Positions 1-8,316 of a stretch of 40,652 bases of DNA are shown here, in pieces. The notes below the pieces were generated by a model that had not been told where the DNA came from, made no database searches, and saw nothing but the letters and a program-made list of their open reading frames with translations. The translations under genes and the position numbers were made by a program. The DNA lies in assembly GCA_015661075.1 (NCBI GenBank), contig JACVQJ010000018.1, forward strand, positions 1 to 40,652. The letters run 5' to 3'. Source of the stretch: Parachlamydiales bacterium. GTDB lineage: Bacteria; Chlamydiota; Chlamydiia; Chlamydiales; SM23-39. Each line of letters opens with the position of its first letter. Position 1 is the stretch's first letter.

Positions 1-234
1 GAACTGAGACGCCGAGGCGCTGAGGCCGCCTATGTTGAGCGAAGCTCTTCATGCGAAGCTGCGAAACTTTTAAGAAAGAAGGGGGGCTAATTAACGCCAG
101 CTTTTCAAGTGCCCCTTCTTTCTTAAAAGTTTCGCAGCTTCGCATGCATGCATTTGCAAACATGGGCGGCTTGTATCCCTCACTCTTTTGCATTTTGCGT
201 TTTTTTCTTTCTCAGCGTCTTAGTGCCTCAGTTC
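1..234. repeat. Nested palindromic element at window edge
   Basis: The inner part is a perfect inverted repeat with two 35-bp arms (50-84 and 112-146) around a 27-nt loop. Outside it, 25-36 pairs with 159-170 at 11 of 12 positions, and 1-24 pairs with 211-234 at 19 of 24 positions. All five mismatches in the outer arms are transitions. The element may continue left of the window. No convincing gene lies in 1-340; a 92-codon frame across the palindrome is probably incidental. It sits downstream of truA. Confidence 0.85.
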
Positions 235-340
235 TTTTAAACTCAGCGTTTTCCAAAAATTTTAATGAGCATGTGAATGAATCGAGGCATTGGAAAAAAT
301 TTAATGTGCTTATCTTGTCTTTCAGATGATCACCACCATT

Positions 341-1081
341 CTAATATTTTACCTGGATGAGAAAAAGGCCTTGAGCCGGGGCGGTTTGACCGGCCCGGCG
401 GCGGTTTCTGCTCTCGAGGATCGAAGGGATTTCGTCCGCAGATCTGCGGCCGGCGGCAATATCGAGAAGAGTGCCCGTGATATTGCGCACCATCTTATAG
501 AGAAATCCGTCTCCTTCGAACTCCAGCCGAATTCCGCCGCTTTGTTCCACAATGTCGAGCCGTAGCAAGGTGCGTACGGAATCATGGGCAGCAGTTCCTC
601 GATCCGACTCGTTGGCCATGGCGGCAAAATCATGGGTGCCGATAAAAAACGAGGCGGCTCTTTTGAGCTCGGCAAGATCAAATGCCCCATAGACGGGCGT
701 CCGATAGAGGCGGGTCATGGGATTAGGCGATGAATCGAGGTGCAGATGATAGTGGTAGATCTTTCCTGTGGCACTATATCGCGCGTGAAAATCAGTTGAA
801 ACGGTTTCGGCCGAGAGGATGCGGATATCAACGGGTAGCAGGGCGTTGACCGAATAGCGCAGTCGGTTCAGATCGATGGATATCTCCGTGTCAAAGTGGG
901 CCGTTTGACCCAAAGCATGGACGCCTGCGTCGGTGCGGCCCGCCCCGGTCAAATCAATCGGATGGCGCAAAACGGTAACGAGTGCTTTTTGCACGAGAGT
1001 CTGGATGGAAAGTCCCCTCGGTTGCACTTGCCAGCCGCAAAAACGGGTGCCGTCAAAGGAGATGATCAGTTTGATGCGCAT
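341..1081 (-). CDS. truA: tRNA pseudouridine(38-40) synthase TruA
   Basis: TruA isomerises uridines at positions 38-40 in the anticodon arm of many tRNAs to pseudouridine, in the cytoplasm. The 246-residue product has the family's usual length. The N-terminus shows FDGTRFCGWQVQP, and the catalytic motif GAGRTDAGVHALGQ places the conserved aspartate at residue 51. The C-terminal half carries FLYKMVRNITG, typical of TruA. The gene starts inside the last codons of ispD (16-bp overlap), so the two are probably translationally coupled. The ispD-truA pair is a conserved chlamydial neighbourhood as I remember it. The palindrome at 1-234 lies downstream. Confidence 0.95.
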   Translation of the reverse strand: MRIKLIISFDGTRFCGWQVQPRGLSIQTLVQKALVTVLRHPIDLTGAGRTDAGVHALGQTAHFDTEISIDLNRLRYSVNALLPVDIRILSAETVSTDFHARYSATGKIYHYHLHLDSSPNPMTRLYRTPVYGAFDLAELKRAASFFIGTHDFAAMANESDRGTAAHDSVRTLLRLDIVEQSGGIRLEFEGDGFLYKMVRNITGTLLDIAAGRRSADEIPSILESRNRRRAGQTAPAQGLFLIQVKY

Positions 1082-1743
1082 ATTTGCTCGGCCAGTAGCC
1101 AGTCGATGGGCGTTGTGATTTTTAGATTGCGCGTCGAGCTTTTGACGAGGACGGCCGGCTCGCCTAATTCTTCGATCAGAGATAGATCGTCGGTGGTTTC
1201 AATACCCGTTCTTTGGGCATGGGCATAGGCTTTAAAAAATAATGATCGGCGAATCACTTGGGGCGTTTGGAGTTCCCAACACTCGCTGCGCGGCAGGGTT
1301 TGGAGCACTTGCTGGTTGCGATCCGCGCGCTTGATCGTATTCGTCGCCGGTACGGCCAGGGCGGCGGCCCCGTGGCTGATCGCCTTGTCGAGAAGATCGG
1401 CAAAGGCTGTTTCTTCAATAAAAGGACGGGCTGCGTCATGGACGCAGATGTAATGGGCCTTTTCGGAGGATGCGATGAGGCCGTTGTAGACTGAATCTTG
1501 GCGACGTAGGCCGGGAAGAGCAAAACTGAGCGGTTTTCCGGCGCCCTGAAAAATCGGTTGATAGCAGGGCTCGCAGACGACGATGATCTCGTCGATTTCG
1601 CTGCATTTATTGAAAAAATCAAAACTGTAGCGAGCCAGTGGTTGGCCGAGCAAGGGCCTGAATTGTTTGGGAAGGCCGTCTCCCATGCGCAGGCCTTTTC
1701 CGCCTGCCAGGAGAATAGCTGTAAATAAATTATTTTTGTACAT
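1066..1743 (-). CDS. ispD: 2-C-methyl-D-erythritol 4-phosphate cytidylyltransferase
   Basis: IspD transfers CMP from CTP to methylerythritol 4-phosphate in the non-mevalonate isoprenoid pathway, feeding undecaprenyl phosphate and quinone synthesis. The 225-residue protein has the nucleotide-binding signature LLAGGKGLRMG at residues 11-21 followed by LPKQF, and the family motif VHDAARPF in the middle. The start ATG at 1743 is the first methionine before the conserved beta strand. It overlaps truA by 16 bp. A terminator for the upstream SWIB gene lies between them, so ispD-truA probably has its own promoter in the short gap 1744-1780. Confidence 0.95.
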   Translation of the reverse strand: MYKNNLFTAILLAGGKGLRMGDGLPKQFRPLLGQPLARYSFDFFNKCSEIDEIIVVCEPCYQPIFQGAGKPLSFALPGLRRQDSVYNGLIASSEKAHYICVHDAARPFIEETAFADLLDKAISHGAAALAVPATNTIKRADRNQQVLQTLPRSECWELQTPQVIRRSLFFKAYAHAQRTGIETTDDLSLIEELGEPAVLVKSSTRNLKITTPIDWLLAEQICASN

Positions 1744-1780
1744 GGATGAGCCCGTATAAAACGGGGCCAGTATAACAAAA

Positions 1781-1805
1781 AAGGCGGCTTTATTAAAGCC
1801 GCCTT
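1781..1805 (-). terminator. Rho-independent terminator of the SWIB gene
   Basis: A near-perfect hairpin, AAGGCGGCTT pairing with AAGCCGCCTT around a short AT loop, is followed on the minus strand by a run of six T (plus-strand A run at 1777-1782). It lies about 30 bp after the SWIB stop codon. Confidence 0.85.
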
Positions 1806-1837
1806 AACAGAAACGATCCCAAAGACAAAAAATATCT

Positions 1838-2095
1838 TTAGGAGAGATGCTTGTTGACCAGCTTGGTCATTTCGAACATGTTCACGGATTTTTTGCCGAG
1901 AACGCGGCTTAATTTATCATCCGGATTGATGTTTCTTCTGTTTTTCGCATCTTGTAATTTATGAGACTTGATATAAGCCCAAAGCTTTTTCGTCACTTCC
2001 GTGCGAGGCATTGGACCTTTACCGACGACCACAGTCAGCTCTTCGCTTAACTTCATCGGTTGCATAAATTTTGAATTTTTTTGCTTGATTGCCAT
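1838..2095 (-). CDS. Stand-alone SWIB/MDM2-domain protein
   Basis: An 85-residue basic protein made almost entirely of one SWIB domain, the fold found in eukaryotic SWI/SNF complexes and MDM2. Recognisable segments include MPRTEVTKKLWAYIKSH, NRRNINPDDKL and the C-terminal MFEMTKLVNKHL. Free-standing SWIB proteins are a known chlamydial peculiarity; a role in chromosome condensation or transcription has been proposed, but the sequence does not show the mechanism. AAGGAG sits at good distance before ATG 2095. The gene lies upstream of ispD-truA, as in other chlamydiae as I recall. A terminator follows at 1781-1805. Confidence 0.93.
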   Translation of the reverse strand: MAIKQKNSKFMQPMKLSEELTVVVGKGPMPRTEVTKKLWAYIKSHKLQDAKNRRNINPDDKLSRVLGKKSVNMFEMTKLVNKHLS

Positions 2096-2285
2096 GTTCT
2101 TTTTCTCCTTTAAGAAGGCTCAGCGAGTTTTTTCCTCAAATGAAGTCTTTTATCCGTCGAGGGATTTACGTGTCAAAATAAATCATAGAGGATTCCTCAA
2201 GAATTCACAAATCAAAGATGCCGTTCTCATGGGAAAAAGTCCAGTTTTTCGCGAAACAAAAAAAAATTTTACAAGAAGTCTGCGC

Positions 2286-2314
2286 TTGCCGAGAGTCAAA
2301 AGAAACGCTAGGAT
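2286..2314 (+). promoter_or_regulatory. Putative sigma-70-type promoter of the UGP3-like gene
   Basis: TTGCCG at 2286-2291 and TAGGAT at 2309-2314 are separated by 17 bp, about 40 bp before the ATG at 2355. The 259-bp gap between this gene and the divergent SWIB gene is otherwise AT-rich with no other feature seen. Confidence 0.4.
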
Positions 2315-2354
2315 TACTATAGCCTTGCAGTAATAAAAAAAAATTAGGATCCAT

Positions 2355-4379
2355 ATGCAGTCCCTGGAAGAGATTGAGAGTTTGGCCGGGCAAATGAGAA
2401 ATGCGAAAACGGCATTGGCCAAAATCGCCGTACTCGATCAAGACCCTTGGGTCGAGCCGTTTTTGAAAACGACACATCCGCTTTATTCTCAAATCAGAGA
2501 GTTGCCTCTCGACAAGCAGGCCGCCATCAAGCAATTCATTGCGATCAGACAGGCGCCAAGTGGCGAGAATCCCACCGATCATCAATGGGAAGATTTTCTC
2601 AACCGCCTTCTCGAGGTGGATCGATTTTACCGCGAGATCGGCGGAATCATTGGATATCAGCATCAGGTTCTTCGGTTGCTGGCGGCGAAGGAATCGAAAT
2701 TATCTGATGCCAGATACCATTCGCCATCTTTTATCGACATTTCGCACGAGACGAAAGAGGTGTCCGCGGCGATTGAGGCAGGGATTCAGGCGATGCCGTT
2801 TTTGTGCGAAATGTATCCTGTGGGCGGCGCGGCGGATCGTTTGCATCTCGTCGATGAGAGCACTGGCCACGAGCTGCCGGCCGCAAAACTTGAATTTGCC
2901 AGAACTACGCTCCTCGAGCGATTGCTGCGCGATCTCGAGGCGCGAGAATATCTCTATTTCAAGCGCACGGGCAAAATATTGACGGTCCCGGTCGCTCTGA
3001 TGACGTCCCACGAAAAAGACAATTGGATCCACGTGCAGGATATTTTGGAGAAAAATGGTTGGTTCGGACGCCCTAAAGACCGGTTCCGCCTGTTTGTCCA
3101 ACCGCTCGTTCCCGCCGTCAATCAGCATGGAAATTGGATCTGGAGCGCGCCGTGGAAGATGCTCATGAAGCCCGGCGGACACGGGGCGATCTGGAAATTG
3201 GCTTTAGATCACGGAATTTTCGATTATTTCCGTCAGTTGGGGACTCGATTTGCCCTGGTGCGTCAGATCAACAATCCGCTCGCCGGGCTCGACTACGGTC
3301 TTCTCGCGTTTACGGGGATTGGATTTACGCAGAAAAAATCGTTTGGGTTTGCATCCTGTCCGCGCTTATGTTTGTCTGCCGAGGGGATGAACGTGCTCGT
3401 CGAGCGCAAGATCCCTCACGGGTTTTCCTACGTTGTTTCCAACATCGAATATACCGATTTTGAAAAGCACTCCATTCCGGACCGCCCCCTGGTTCCCAAC
3501 GAACCTTATTCGCGGTTCACGTCCAATACCAATATTTTGTTTGCCGATTTGTCGGCGATCGAGGCCGCCGTTGAGAAAACGCCCTTTCCCGGCCTGATCA
3601 TCAATCTGAAAAAGAAATCCGATGGCGTGCAAATCGGGCGTCTGGAATCGGCGATGCAAAATATCGCGGACGTTTTTGTCGAAAGGAAAAGAAAGCCGCT
3701 CACCAAAGAATCGCACGATTTGAAAAAGACCTTTATCACCTATAACCGTCGCCATAAGACCATTTCAACGACAAAAAAAGCGATGGCAGACGGCGGCTCA
3801 TTTTCTGAAACGCCGGAAAATTGCTTCTACGATTTGCTGCGCGCCCACCGCGAGCTATTGCAAGATGTGTGCCGATTTTCATTGCCGCCCGATCGCACGC
3901 TGGAAGAGGTTTTGGCCTCTCATCCTCCTTTTGTTTTTTTATTTCATCCCGCCCTCGGCCCGCTCTTTCAAACAATCGGCCAAAAAGTCCGACAGGGGCG
4001 ATTGGGAGATGGCAGCGAGCTGATTTTGGAAATCGCCGAGGCGGATATTGAAAATCTTTCCGTTGATGGGAGCTTGCAGATCATCGCGAAAAATCCCACC
4101 GGATCGCCGCGGTTTTCGGCACCAAAGCCTCGATGCGTCTTAAAAAACGTTCAGGTCGTCAATGCGGGAATCGATTGGGAACAGTCGCGTCCATTCTGGA
4201 AGGCGCGCTATCATCGCAAAGAATCGATCGTCATCATTTTGCATGGTAGATCCGAGTTCGTCGCTGAAAATGTGCGGTTTGAAAAAGGACACTGCTTCGA
4301 AGTGCAGGATGGGGAAAGACTCGTGGTCTTGCAAGATGGAAAATGTCTCAAAATGAAAAAAGAAGCAGCGGCCCTGTAG
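2355..4379 (+). CDS. UDP-glucose pyrophosphorylase-like protein (plant UGP3-type)
   Basis: A 674-residue cytoplasmic protein without signal peptide. From about residue 150 it resembles the UDPGP nucleotidyltransferase family, in particular the plastid UGP3 form of plants: PVGGAADRLHLVDESTG (155-171), LMTSHEKDNW (215-224), QPLVPAV, KPGGHGAIWKLA (272-283), QINNPLAGLDYGLLA, and the later NTNILFADL. The proposed reaction is UTP plus glucose-1-phosphate giving UDP-glucose, a precursor for glycogen-linked or envelope sugars. The first 150 residues form a helical extension, and the last 100 contain a beta-rich tail, also seen in the plant form as I recall. RBS-like AGGA lies just before the ATG. The gene sits alone between SWIB and prfB. 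Substrate specificity is inferred. Confidence 0.75.
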   Translation: MQSLEEIESLAGQMRNAKTALAKIAVLDQDPWVEPFLKTTHPLYSQIRELPLDKQAAIKQFIAIRQAPSGENPTDHQWEDFLNRLLEVDRFYREIGGIIGYQHQVLRLLAAKESKLSDARYHSPSFIDISHETKEVSAAIEAGIQAMPFLCEMYPVGGAADRLHLVDESTGHELPAAKLEFARTTLLERLLRDLEAREYLYFKRTGKILTVPVALMTSHEKDNWIHVQDILEKNGWFGRPKDRFRLFVQPLVPAVNQHGNWIWSAPWKMLMKPGGHGAIWKLALDHGIFDYFRQLGTRFALVRQINNPLAGLDYGLLAFTGIGFTQKKSFGFASCPRLCLSAEGMNVLVERKIPHGFSYVVSNIEYTDFEKHSIPDRPLVPNEPYSRFTSNTNILFADLSAIEAAVEKTPFPGLIINLKKKSDGVQIGRLESAMQNIADVFVERKRKPLTKESHDLKKTFITYNRRHKTISTTKKAMADGGSFSETPENCFYDLLRAHRELLQDVCRFSLPPDRTLEEVLASHPPFVFLFHPALGPLFQTIGQKVRQGRLGDGSELILEIAEADIENLSVDGSLQIIAKNPTGSPRFSAPKPRCVLKNVQVVNAGIDWEQSRPFWKARYHRKESIVIILHGRSEFVAENVRFEKGHCFEVQDGERLVVLQDGKCLKMKKEAAAL

Positions 4380-4386
4380 CCGCTGC
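4365..4386 (-). terminator. Terminator hairpin after the small membrane protein gene
   Basis: A perfect 8-bp stem, GCAGCGGC with GCCGCTGC, encloses a 6-nt loop. On the minus strand it is followed by TTCTTTTTTC, so it terminates the gene at 4396-4674. It also covers the stop codon of the convergent UGP3-like gene. Confidence 0.75.
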
Positions 4387-4395
4387 CGAACCCGT

Positions 4396-4674
4396 TTATA
4401 CTTGCGCAGGGACAGCGTGTGCTGCGCGGTAATGAGAGATGGCTGCTCTGATTCCTTTGATTGCCAATGCAGTGATGACGCCGATACCGATAGCGACGCC
4501 AACGGCCGCTATAGGATGGGCGAAGGCTATTGCCCTGGTGATGGGTAACCCATGCATGAGATCAGTAAAAAAGCCAGTTACAAAGCTTTTGACTGCGCTT
4601 ATGCCTGTGCTCATAAAGCCTGGCATTTTTGGGAATGCGTGGACGACGGTTTCCGTAACGGTTGAAATAGACAT
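4396..4674 (-). CDS. Small hydrophobic protein, unknown function
   Basis: A 92-residue protein that I do not recognise. GGAGG lies 7 nt before the ATG at 4674, and a good terminator follows the stop, so the gene is probably real. The N-terminal half is mildly amphipathic. A long hydrophobic stretch (about residues 46-72, rich in Ala, Ile, Val and Gly) is likely to span the membrane, perhaps as a tight hairpin. The tail is short, with several His and Arg. It stands alone on the minus strand between two plus-strand genes. It could be a small inclusion-membrane or envelope protein, but nothing in the sequence proves this. Confidence 0.65.
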   Translation of the reverse strand: MSISTVTETVVHAFPKMPGFMSTGISAVKSFVTGFFTDLMHGLPITRAIAFAHPIAAVGVAIGIGVITALAIKGIRAAISHYRAAHAVPAQV

Positions 4675-4832
4675 TGGTACCTCCGATTGTTCGTAAAAGA
4701 GCCGTCAATTATAGGTCGATAAAAATAAATGTAAAGAGCAGATGAAAGTTTTGAAAATTTTTTTTTTTGCGGCTTTTTGCGCGAACGCGTAATCTGGAGA
4801 TGAACACAGCAAATGACCCACAAGGAATCTCT

Positions 4833-5925
4833 ATGAACTTTGAAACGCAAGAACGCCTCAAGTTAACCGATCAACGCCTCTCCGAAATGTCGAGGTATCT
4901 TTGACCTGGCGGTCAAGGAAGAACAAGTTCAAGATTTCGAAAATCGCATGGCGTCCAATGATTTTTGGAGCGATCAGACGGCCGCTCAAAAGATCATCGA
5001 CGAATGCAATGCGCTCAAACGGTGGACCGTTCCCTATCGGGAATTGAAAATCCGATTCCGGGATGTTAAAGAGCTATTGCCGGAAGCGTTCAGCATCAAT
5101 GATGACGAGCTGGTCAAAGAGTTGCTCGCTCAATTGGACGACATTGAGAAAAAGCTCGGTGATCTCGAAATTCGCAAAATGCTGTCCGGCGAGATGGATT
5201 CGCGGGACTGCTATCTGGAGATCAACGCCGGCGCCGGCGGCACTGAATCGTGCGATTGGGCCCTGATGCTCTCGCGGATGTATCAGCGCTGGGCCACAAA
5301 GCGCGGCTGGAATGTTGAAGTCGTCGATCGCCTCGACGGCGATGTGGCGGGAATCAAGAGTATCACTTACCGGATGACGGGCGATTTCGCATACGGATAT
5401 TGCAAGTCGGAAAAAGGCGTTCATCGCTTGGTGCGCATCTCGCCGTTCGATGCGAATGCGAAGCGCCATACCAGCTTTGCGTCGGTCGACGTCACCCCGA
5501 TTGTCGACGATGTCCAGATTGACATTCGTCCGGACGATATCCGCGTCGATACCTATCGCGCCTCCGGCGCGGGAGGGCAGCACGTCAATAAAACCGATTC
5601 CGCCGTCCGCTTCACACATATTCCCTCCGGAATCGTGGTCTCATGCCAAAGCGAAAGAAGCCAGACGCAGAATCGTGAAACTTGCATGAAAATGTTAAAA
5701 TCGAAACTCTACGAAAAAGAGGTGCTCGAACAGCAGGAAAAGATTTCGGCCATGGGCGGAGAGAAAAAAGAAATTGCATGGGGCTCGCAGATCCGCAATT
5801 ATGTTTTTCAGCCGTATACGCTGGTCAAAGATACCCGCACCAAAGTCGAAGTAGGCAATGTCCAGGCTGTGATGGACGGAGAGATCGACGAGTTCATTAA
5901 CGCTTATTTGAAAGAATTTGGATAG
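4833..5925 (+). CDS. prfB: Peptide chain release factor 2, expressed by +1 frameshift
   Basis: RF2 recognises UAA and UGA stop codons and triggers peptide release. Translation starts at ATG 4833 (AAGGAA before it), reads 23 codons to an in-frame TGA at 4902, and must shift +1 on CTT-TGA-C to continue as DLAVKEEQVQD. The full product is about 363 residues. The stop-codon recognition tripeptide SPF appears in RISPFDANAKRH, and the catalytic GGQ in SGAGGQHVNKTDSAVRF. The second-frame ATG at 4948 is internal, not the real start. The stop codon abuts the ATG of the next gene, so prfB leads an operon with the GNAT, SprT-like and yebC genes. Confidence 0.97.
4892..4905 (+). promoter_or_regulatory. 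prfB programmed +1 frameshift site
   Basis: GAGG, an internal Shine-Dalgarno-like sequence, is followed directly by TATCTTTGAC, the classical RF2 frameshift slip site. Low RF2 activity makes the ribosome pause at TGA and slip from CTT to TTT, which restores RF2 synthesis. This is the known autoregulatory mechanism of prfB. Confidence 0.95.
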
Positions 5926-6426
5926 ATGACCTTGCCGTCTGATTACGATATTCGCTATTCGGTTACTGAGGATTTGGCTATTTTGCAGCAATGGTTGGCC
6001 GATCCTGTGGAGCGCCGTTTTTTCCCATTCGAGACGGATCAGGAAACCGAGGATGTGCTGAAGAACTGGATCGGATTTTCGCGCTATAAAGCCGCGTTGA
6101 CGGGCATGGTGTCCGGCCAGCCCTGCGCCATGGGAACTTTGCTGTTGATGCCGTATCGCAAAGTCGCCCATCACGCCTCGTTCTATGTTTTTGTCGAACC
6201 GGGCCATCGGCGCCTGGGAATCGGGACCTCGATGGTGCGCAATCTGCTCCATCTGGCCAAGACGCGTTTTTCTTTGGAGAGCGTGTCTGTTGAAATTTAC
6301 GAGCCGAATCCGATTATTTTCCTGCTCGAGAAGATTGGATTTGAGATGTTTGCCCGCCAGGAAAATTTCATCAAGATCGATGGCAGCGGCCATGCCCGCA
6401 TTTGTTTGGAGCATTTTTTTACATGA
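5926..6426 (+). CDS. GNAT-family N-acetyltransferase
   Basis: A 166-residue GNAT-fold protein expected to transfer an acetyl group from acetyl-CoA to an amine; the substrate is unknown. The acetyl-CoA pyrophosphate loop appears as HRRLGIGT (about residues 97-104), followed by the beta-bulge region VEIYEPNPIIFLLEKIGFE typical of RimI/RimJ-like enzymes. The start ATG directly follows the prfB stop with no gap, implying coupled translation. It resembles the next gene along its whole length, so the two arose by tandem duplication. A GNAT gene between prfB and yebC is, as I recall, conserved in chlamydiae. Confidence 0.88.
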   Translation: MTLPSDYDIRYSVTEDLAILQQWLADPVERRFFPFETDQETEDVLKNWIGFSRYKAALTGMVSGQPCAMGTLLLMPYRKVAHHASFYVFVEPGHRRLGIGTSMVRNLLHLAKTRFSLESVSVEIYEPNPIIFLLEKIGFEMFARQENFIKIDGSGHARICLEHFFT

Positions 6427-6920
6427 TGAAAAACAATCCGATCGAGATTCGCTTCGCTCTCGAAGACGATATGAAATGCCTGATCGATTGGCTGCAGCAG
6501 CCGGGCGTATTGCAGTGGTTCCCTCTGGCTGATCTACGCGAGATCGAAGACGCCGCGCGCATCTGGATTGGCAATAGCAAACACAATGCCGTTCTGACGG
6601 CTCTTTGGGAGGGGGCGCCTTGCGGAATGGCCACGCTCTATATCCAGCCGTTTAAAAAATTGGCTCATCAATCCCTGCTCGCGATCATCGTCGATGAAAA
6701 ATTCCGCGGCCGGGGAGTTGGGACGGTTTTACTCAGGGAGCTGGAGAAGATCGCCAAAGAGCGTTTTCAGATCGAATTGCTCCATCTGGAGGTATACGAG
6801 GGCAATCCGGCCATTCATCTCTATCAAAGACTCGGTTTTGTCCAATACGGCTATCAGCGCCGATTTATCAAAGACAACGGTCAGTATATCGGCAAAATCA
6901 TGATGCAGAAAGTTTTGTGA
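6423..6920 (+). CDS. GNAT-family N-acetyltransferase, tandem paralogue
   Basis: A 165-residue GNAT protein. The ATG at 6423 overlaps the previous stop as ATGA; an upstream start at 6402 lies inside the preceding gene and is less likely. The CoA-binding loop is FRGRGVGT, closer to the R/Q-x-x-G-x-G consensus than in the first copy. LEVYEGNPAIHLYQRLGF matches the C-terminal GNAT strand-helix. Both paralogues share WIG, an AL-T core, PC-M-TL and a Y-RF-K ending, so the duplication is clear although diverged. The substrate is unknown. Confidence 0.88.
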   Translation: MMKNNPIEIRFALEDDMKCLIDWLQQPGVLQWFPLADLREIEDAARIWIGNSKHNAVLTALWEGAPCGMATLYIQPFKKLAHQSLLAIIVDEKFRGRGVGTVLLRELEKIAKERFQIELLHLEVYEGNPAIHLYQRLGFVQYGYQRRFIKDNGQYIGKIMMQKVL

Positions 6921-7609
6921 TGGCGATGACCCCCGATGAGCTGTGCGAGCGACTGCAAGCCATTTGCCCGCGCCCGATCCGCATTCAGATCCACGAAAAT
7001 CGCTCGACCTATGCGGCCGCCCGGCGGGAAAAAGATGGCACGATCCGCCTCATGATTCATCGCCTGTTTCTGTACTCTTCAACGCCCGTTTTGCAGGCCC
7101 TGATCCGGTTTGCCCTCAGCCGCGACAATCAGGCGAAGGCGACCATCCGGCAGATGGCTCTCTTGTATTTCACAAAGATCGAGCCGCCGGCTCCCGATCT
7201 CGGCCTGTCCGATGCGCAAGGAAGGGTTATTGATTTGCAAGTGATTTACGATCAGGCGAATAGAAATTTTTTCGAGGGCAAGATCGGCGTTCCGATTGCC
7301 TGGTTCAATCCTCCGCCCTACCGCCGTTATCGCCATATCACCTATGGCAGCTATGACCGCACCCGCCCGCTGATCCGGATCAACCGCCTGCTCGACTCTT
7401 CCGAGATCCCCTTGCCATTCGTCGAGTTCATCGTTTATCATGAAATGCTTCATGTCGTTTGTGCATCAAAGATCGATGGCCGCGGCCGTATTAGTGTTCA
7501 TACGGCCGAGTTCCGCCAGAGGGAAGCGAAGCATCCCCATTATGCTCTGGCCAAGGATTGGGGGAAGAAAGGTCTAAAATTTTTTAAGGATACTCATGGC
7601 AGGGCATAG
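6920..7609 (+). CDS. SprT-like zinc metallopeptidase-like protein
   Basis: A 229-residue protein with a SprT-like zinc site: HEMLH at residues 174-178 and a probable third ligand at H194 in SVHTAEFRQRE. The segment VIYDQANRNFFEGKI matches the SprT-like substrate region (YDxxNxxFF). The N-terminal 100 residues resemble nothing I can name, and the C-terminal zinc ribbon of some family members is absent. SprT-like proteins include proteases such as Spartan that act on DNA-protein crosslinks, but activity here is inferred from the HExxH motif only. ATG 6920 overlaps the previous stop (TGATG), and the 3' end overlaps yebC by 14 bp. Confidence 0.75.
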   Translation: MAMTPDELCERLQAICPRPIRIQIHENRSTYAAARREKDGTIRLMIHRLFLYSSTPVLQALIRFALSRDNQAKATIRQMALLYFTKIEPPAPDLGLSDAQGRVIDLQVIYDQANRNFFEGKIGVPIAWFNPPPYRRYRHITYGSYDRTRPLIRINRLLDSSEIPLPFVEFIVYHEMLHVVCASKIDGRGRISVHTAEFRQREAKHPHYALAKDWGKKGLKFFKDTHGRA

Positions 7610-8309
7610 CAAGTGGGCCAATATCAAGCACCGTAAAGACCGGGCGGACCGCAAAAAGGGCAAGATTTTCAGCCGGATCATGAAAGAGATCATCAGCGCC
7701 GTCAAGCAGGGCGGACCGGATCAAAAATCGAATAGCAAGTTGCGCATCGCGGTGCAAAAGGCCAAAGAGGCCAATCTTCCGAATGAAAACATCGACCGCA
7801 ACATCAAGAAGGCGGCGAGCGCGGATCAGCATGATTTCGACGAAATGACCTATGAGCTCTATGGATATGGCGGCGTGGGCATCATCGTCGATGGAATGAC
7901 CGATAATAAAAACCGCTTTGCCTCCGATATCCGCATTGCGACCAATAAGCGCGGCGGGACTGTCGCGATGCCGGGCGCAGTCGCTTATAATTTCGATCGC
8001 AAGGGCGTGATCCGCATTCCGAAAGGCTCTAATAGCGAAGACGATCTCTTCATGCTGGTGAGCGATGCGGGCGCGGAAGATTTCGCGGCTGATGACGATC
8101 ATTTTGTCGTGACTATGCGGGTCGATTCGTTTCCCACCGTCAAGACAGCCATAGAAAAAGCGAACATCAAGATTGACGAAGCGGCGCTGGAAATGGTCCC
8201 GAAGACTTTTGTAGAAGTCAGCGAAGAGGATGGAAACAATAATATCGCCTTGATCGAGTGGCTGGAAAATCTCGACGATGTCGATGCCGTCTACCACAAT
8301 ATGAAGTAG
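7596..8309 (+). CDS. yebC: YebC/TACO1-family protein
   Basis: A 237-residue protein of standard family length starting MAGHSKWANIKHRKDRADRKKG, the highly conserved YebC N-terminus. It also has GPDQKSNSKLR, NENIDRNIKKA and YELYGYGG. YebC proteins were first annotated as transcriptional regulators; work on bacterial and mitochondrial members supports a role on the ribosome at proline-rich stretches. The gene overlaps the SprT-like gene and closes the prfB run; this yebC-GNAT-prfB order is shared with other chlamydiae as I recall. The ABC transporter gene follows after 7 bp. Confidence 0.95.
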   Translation: MAGHSKWANIKHRKDRADRKKGKIFSRIMKEIISAVKQGGPDQKSNSKLRIAVQKAKEANLPNENIDRNIKKAASADQHDFDEMTYELYGYGGVGIIVDGMTDNKNRFASDIRIATNKRGGTVAMPGAVAYNFDRKGVIRIPKGSNSEDDLFMLVSDAGAEDFAADDDHFVVTMRVDSFPTVKTAIEKANIKIDEAALEMVPKTFVEVSEEDGNNNIALIEWLENLDDVDAVYHNMK

Positions 8310-8316
8310 AAATCCC

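Noticed and set aside
4902..4904. prfB as a pseudogene because of an early stop
   Set aside because: The stop belongs to the classical RF2 frameshift site, and everything downstream is intact.
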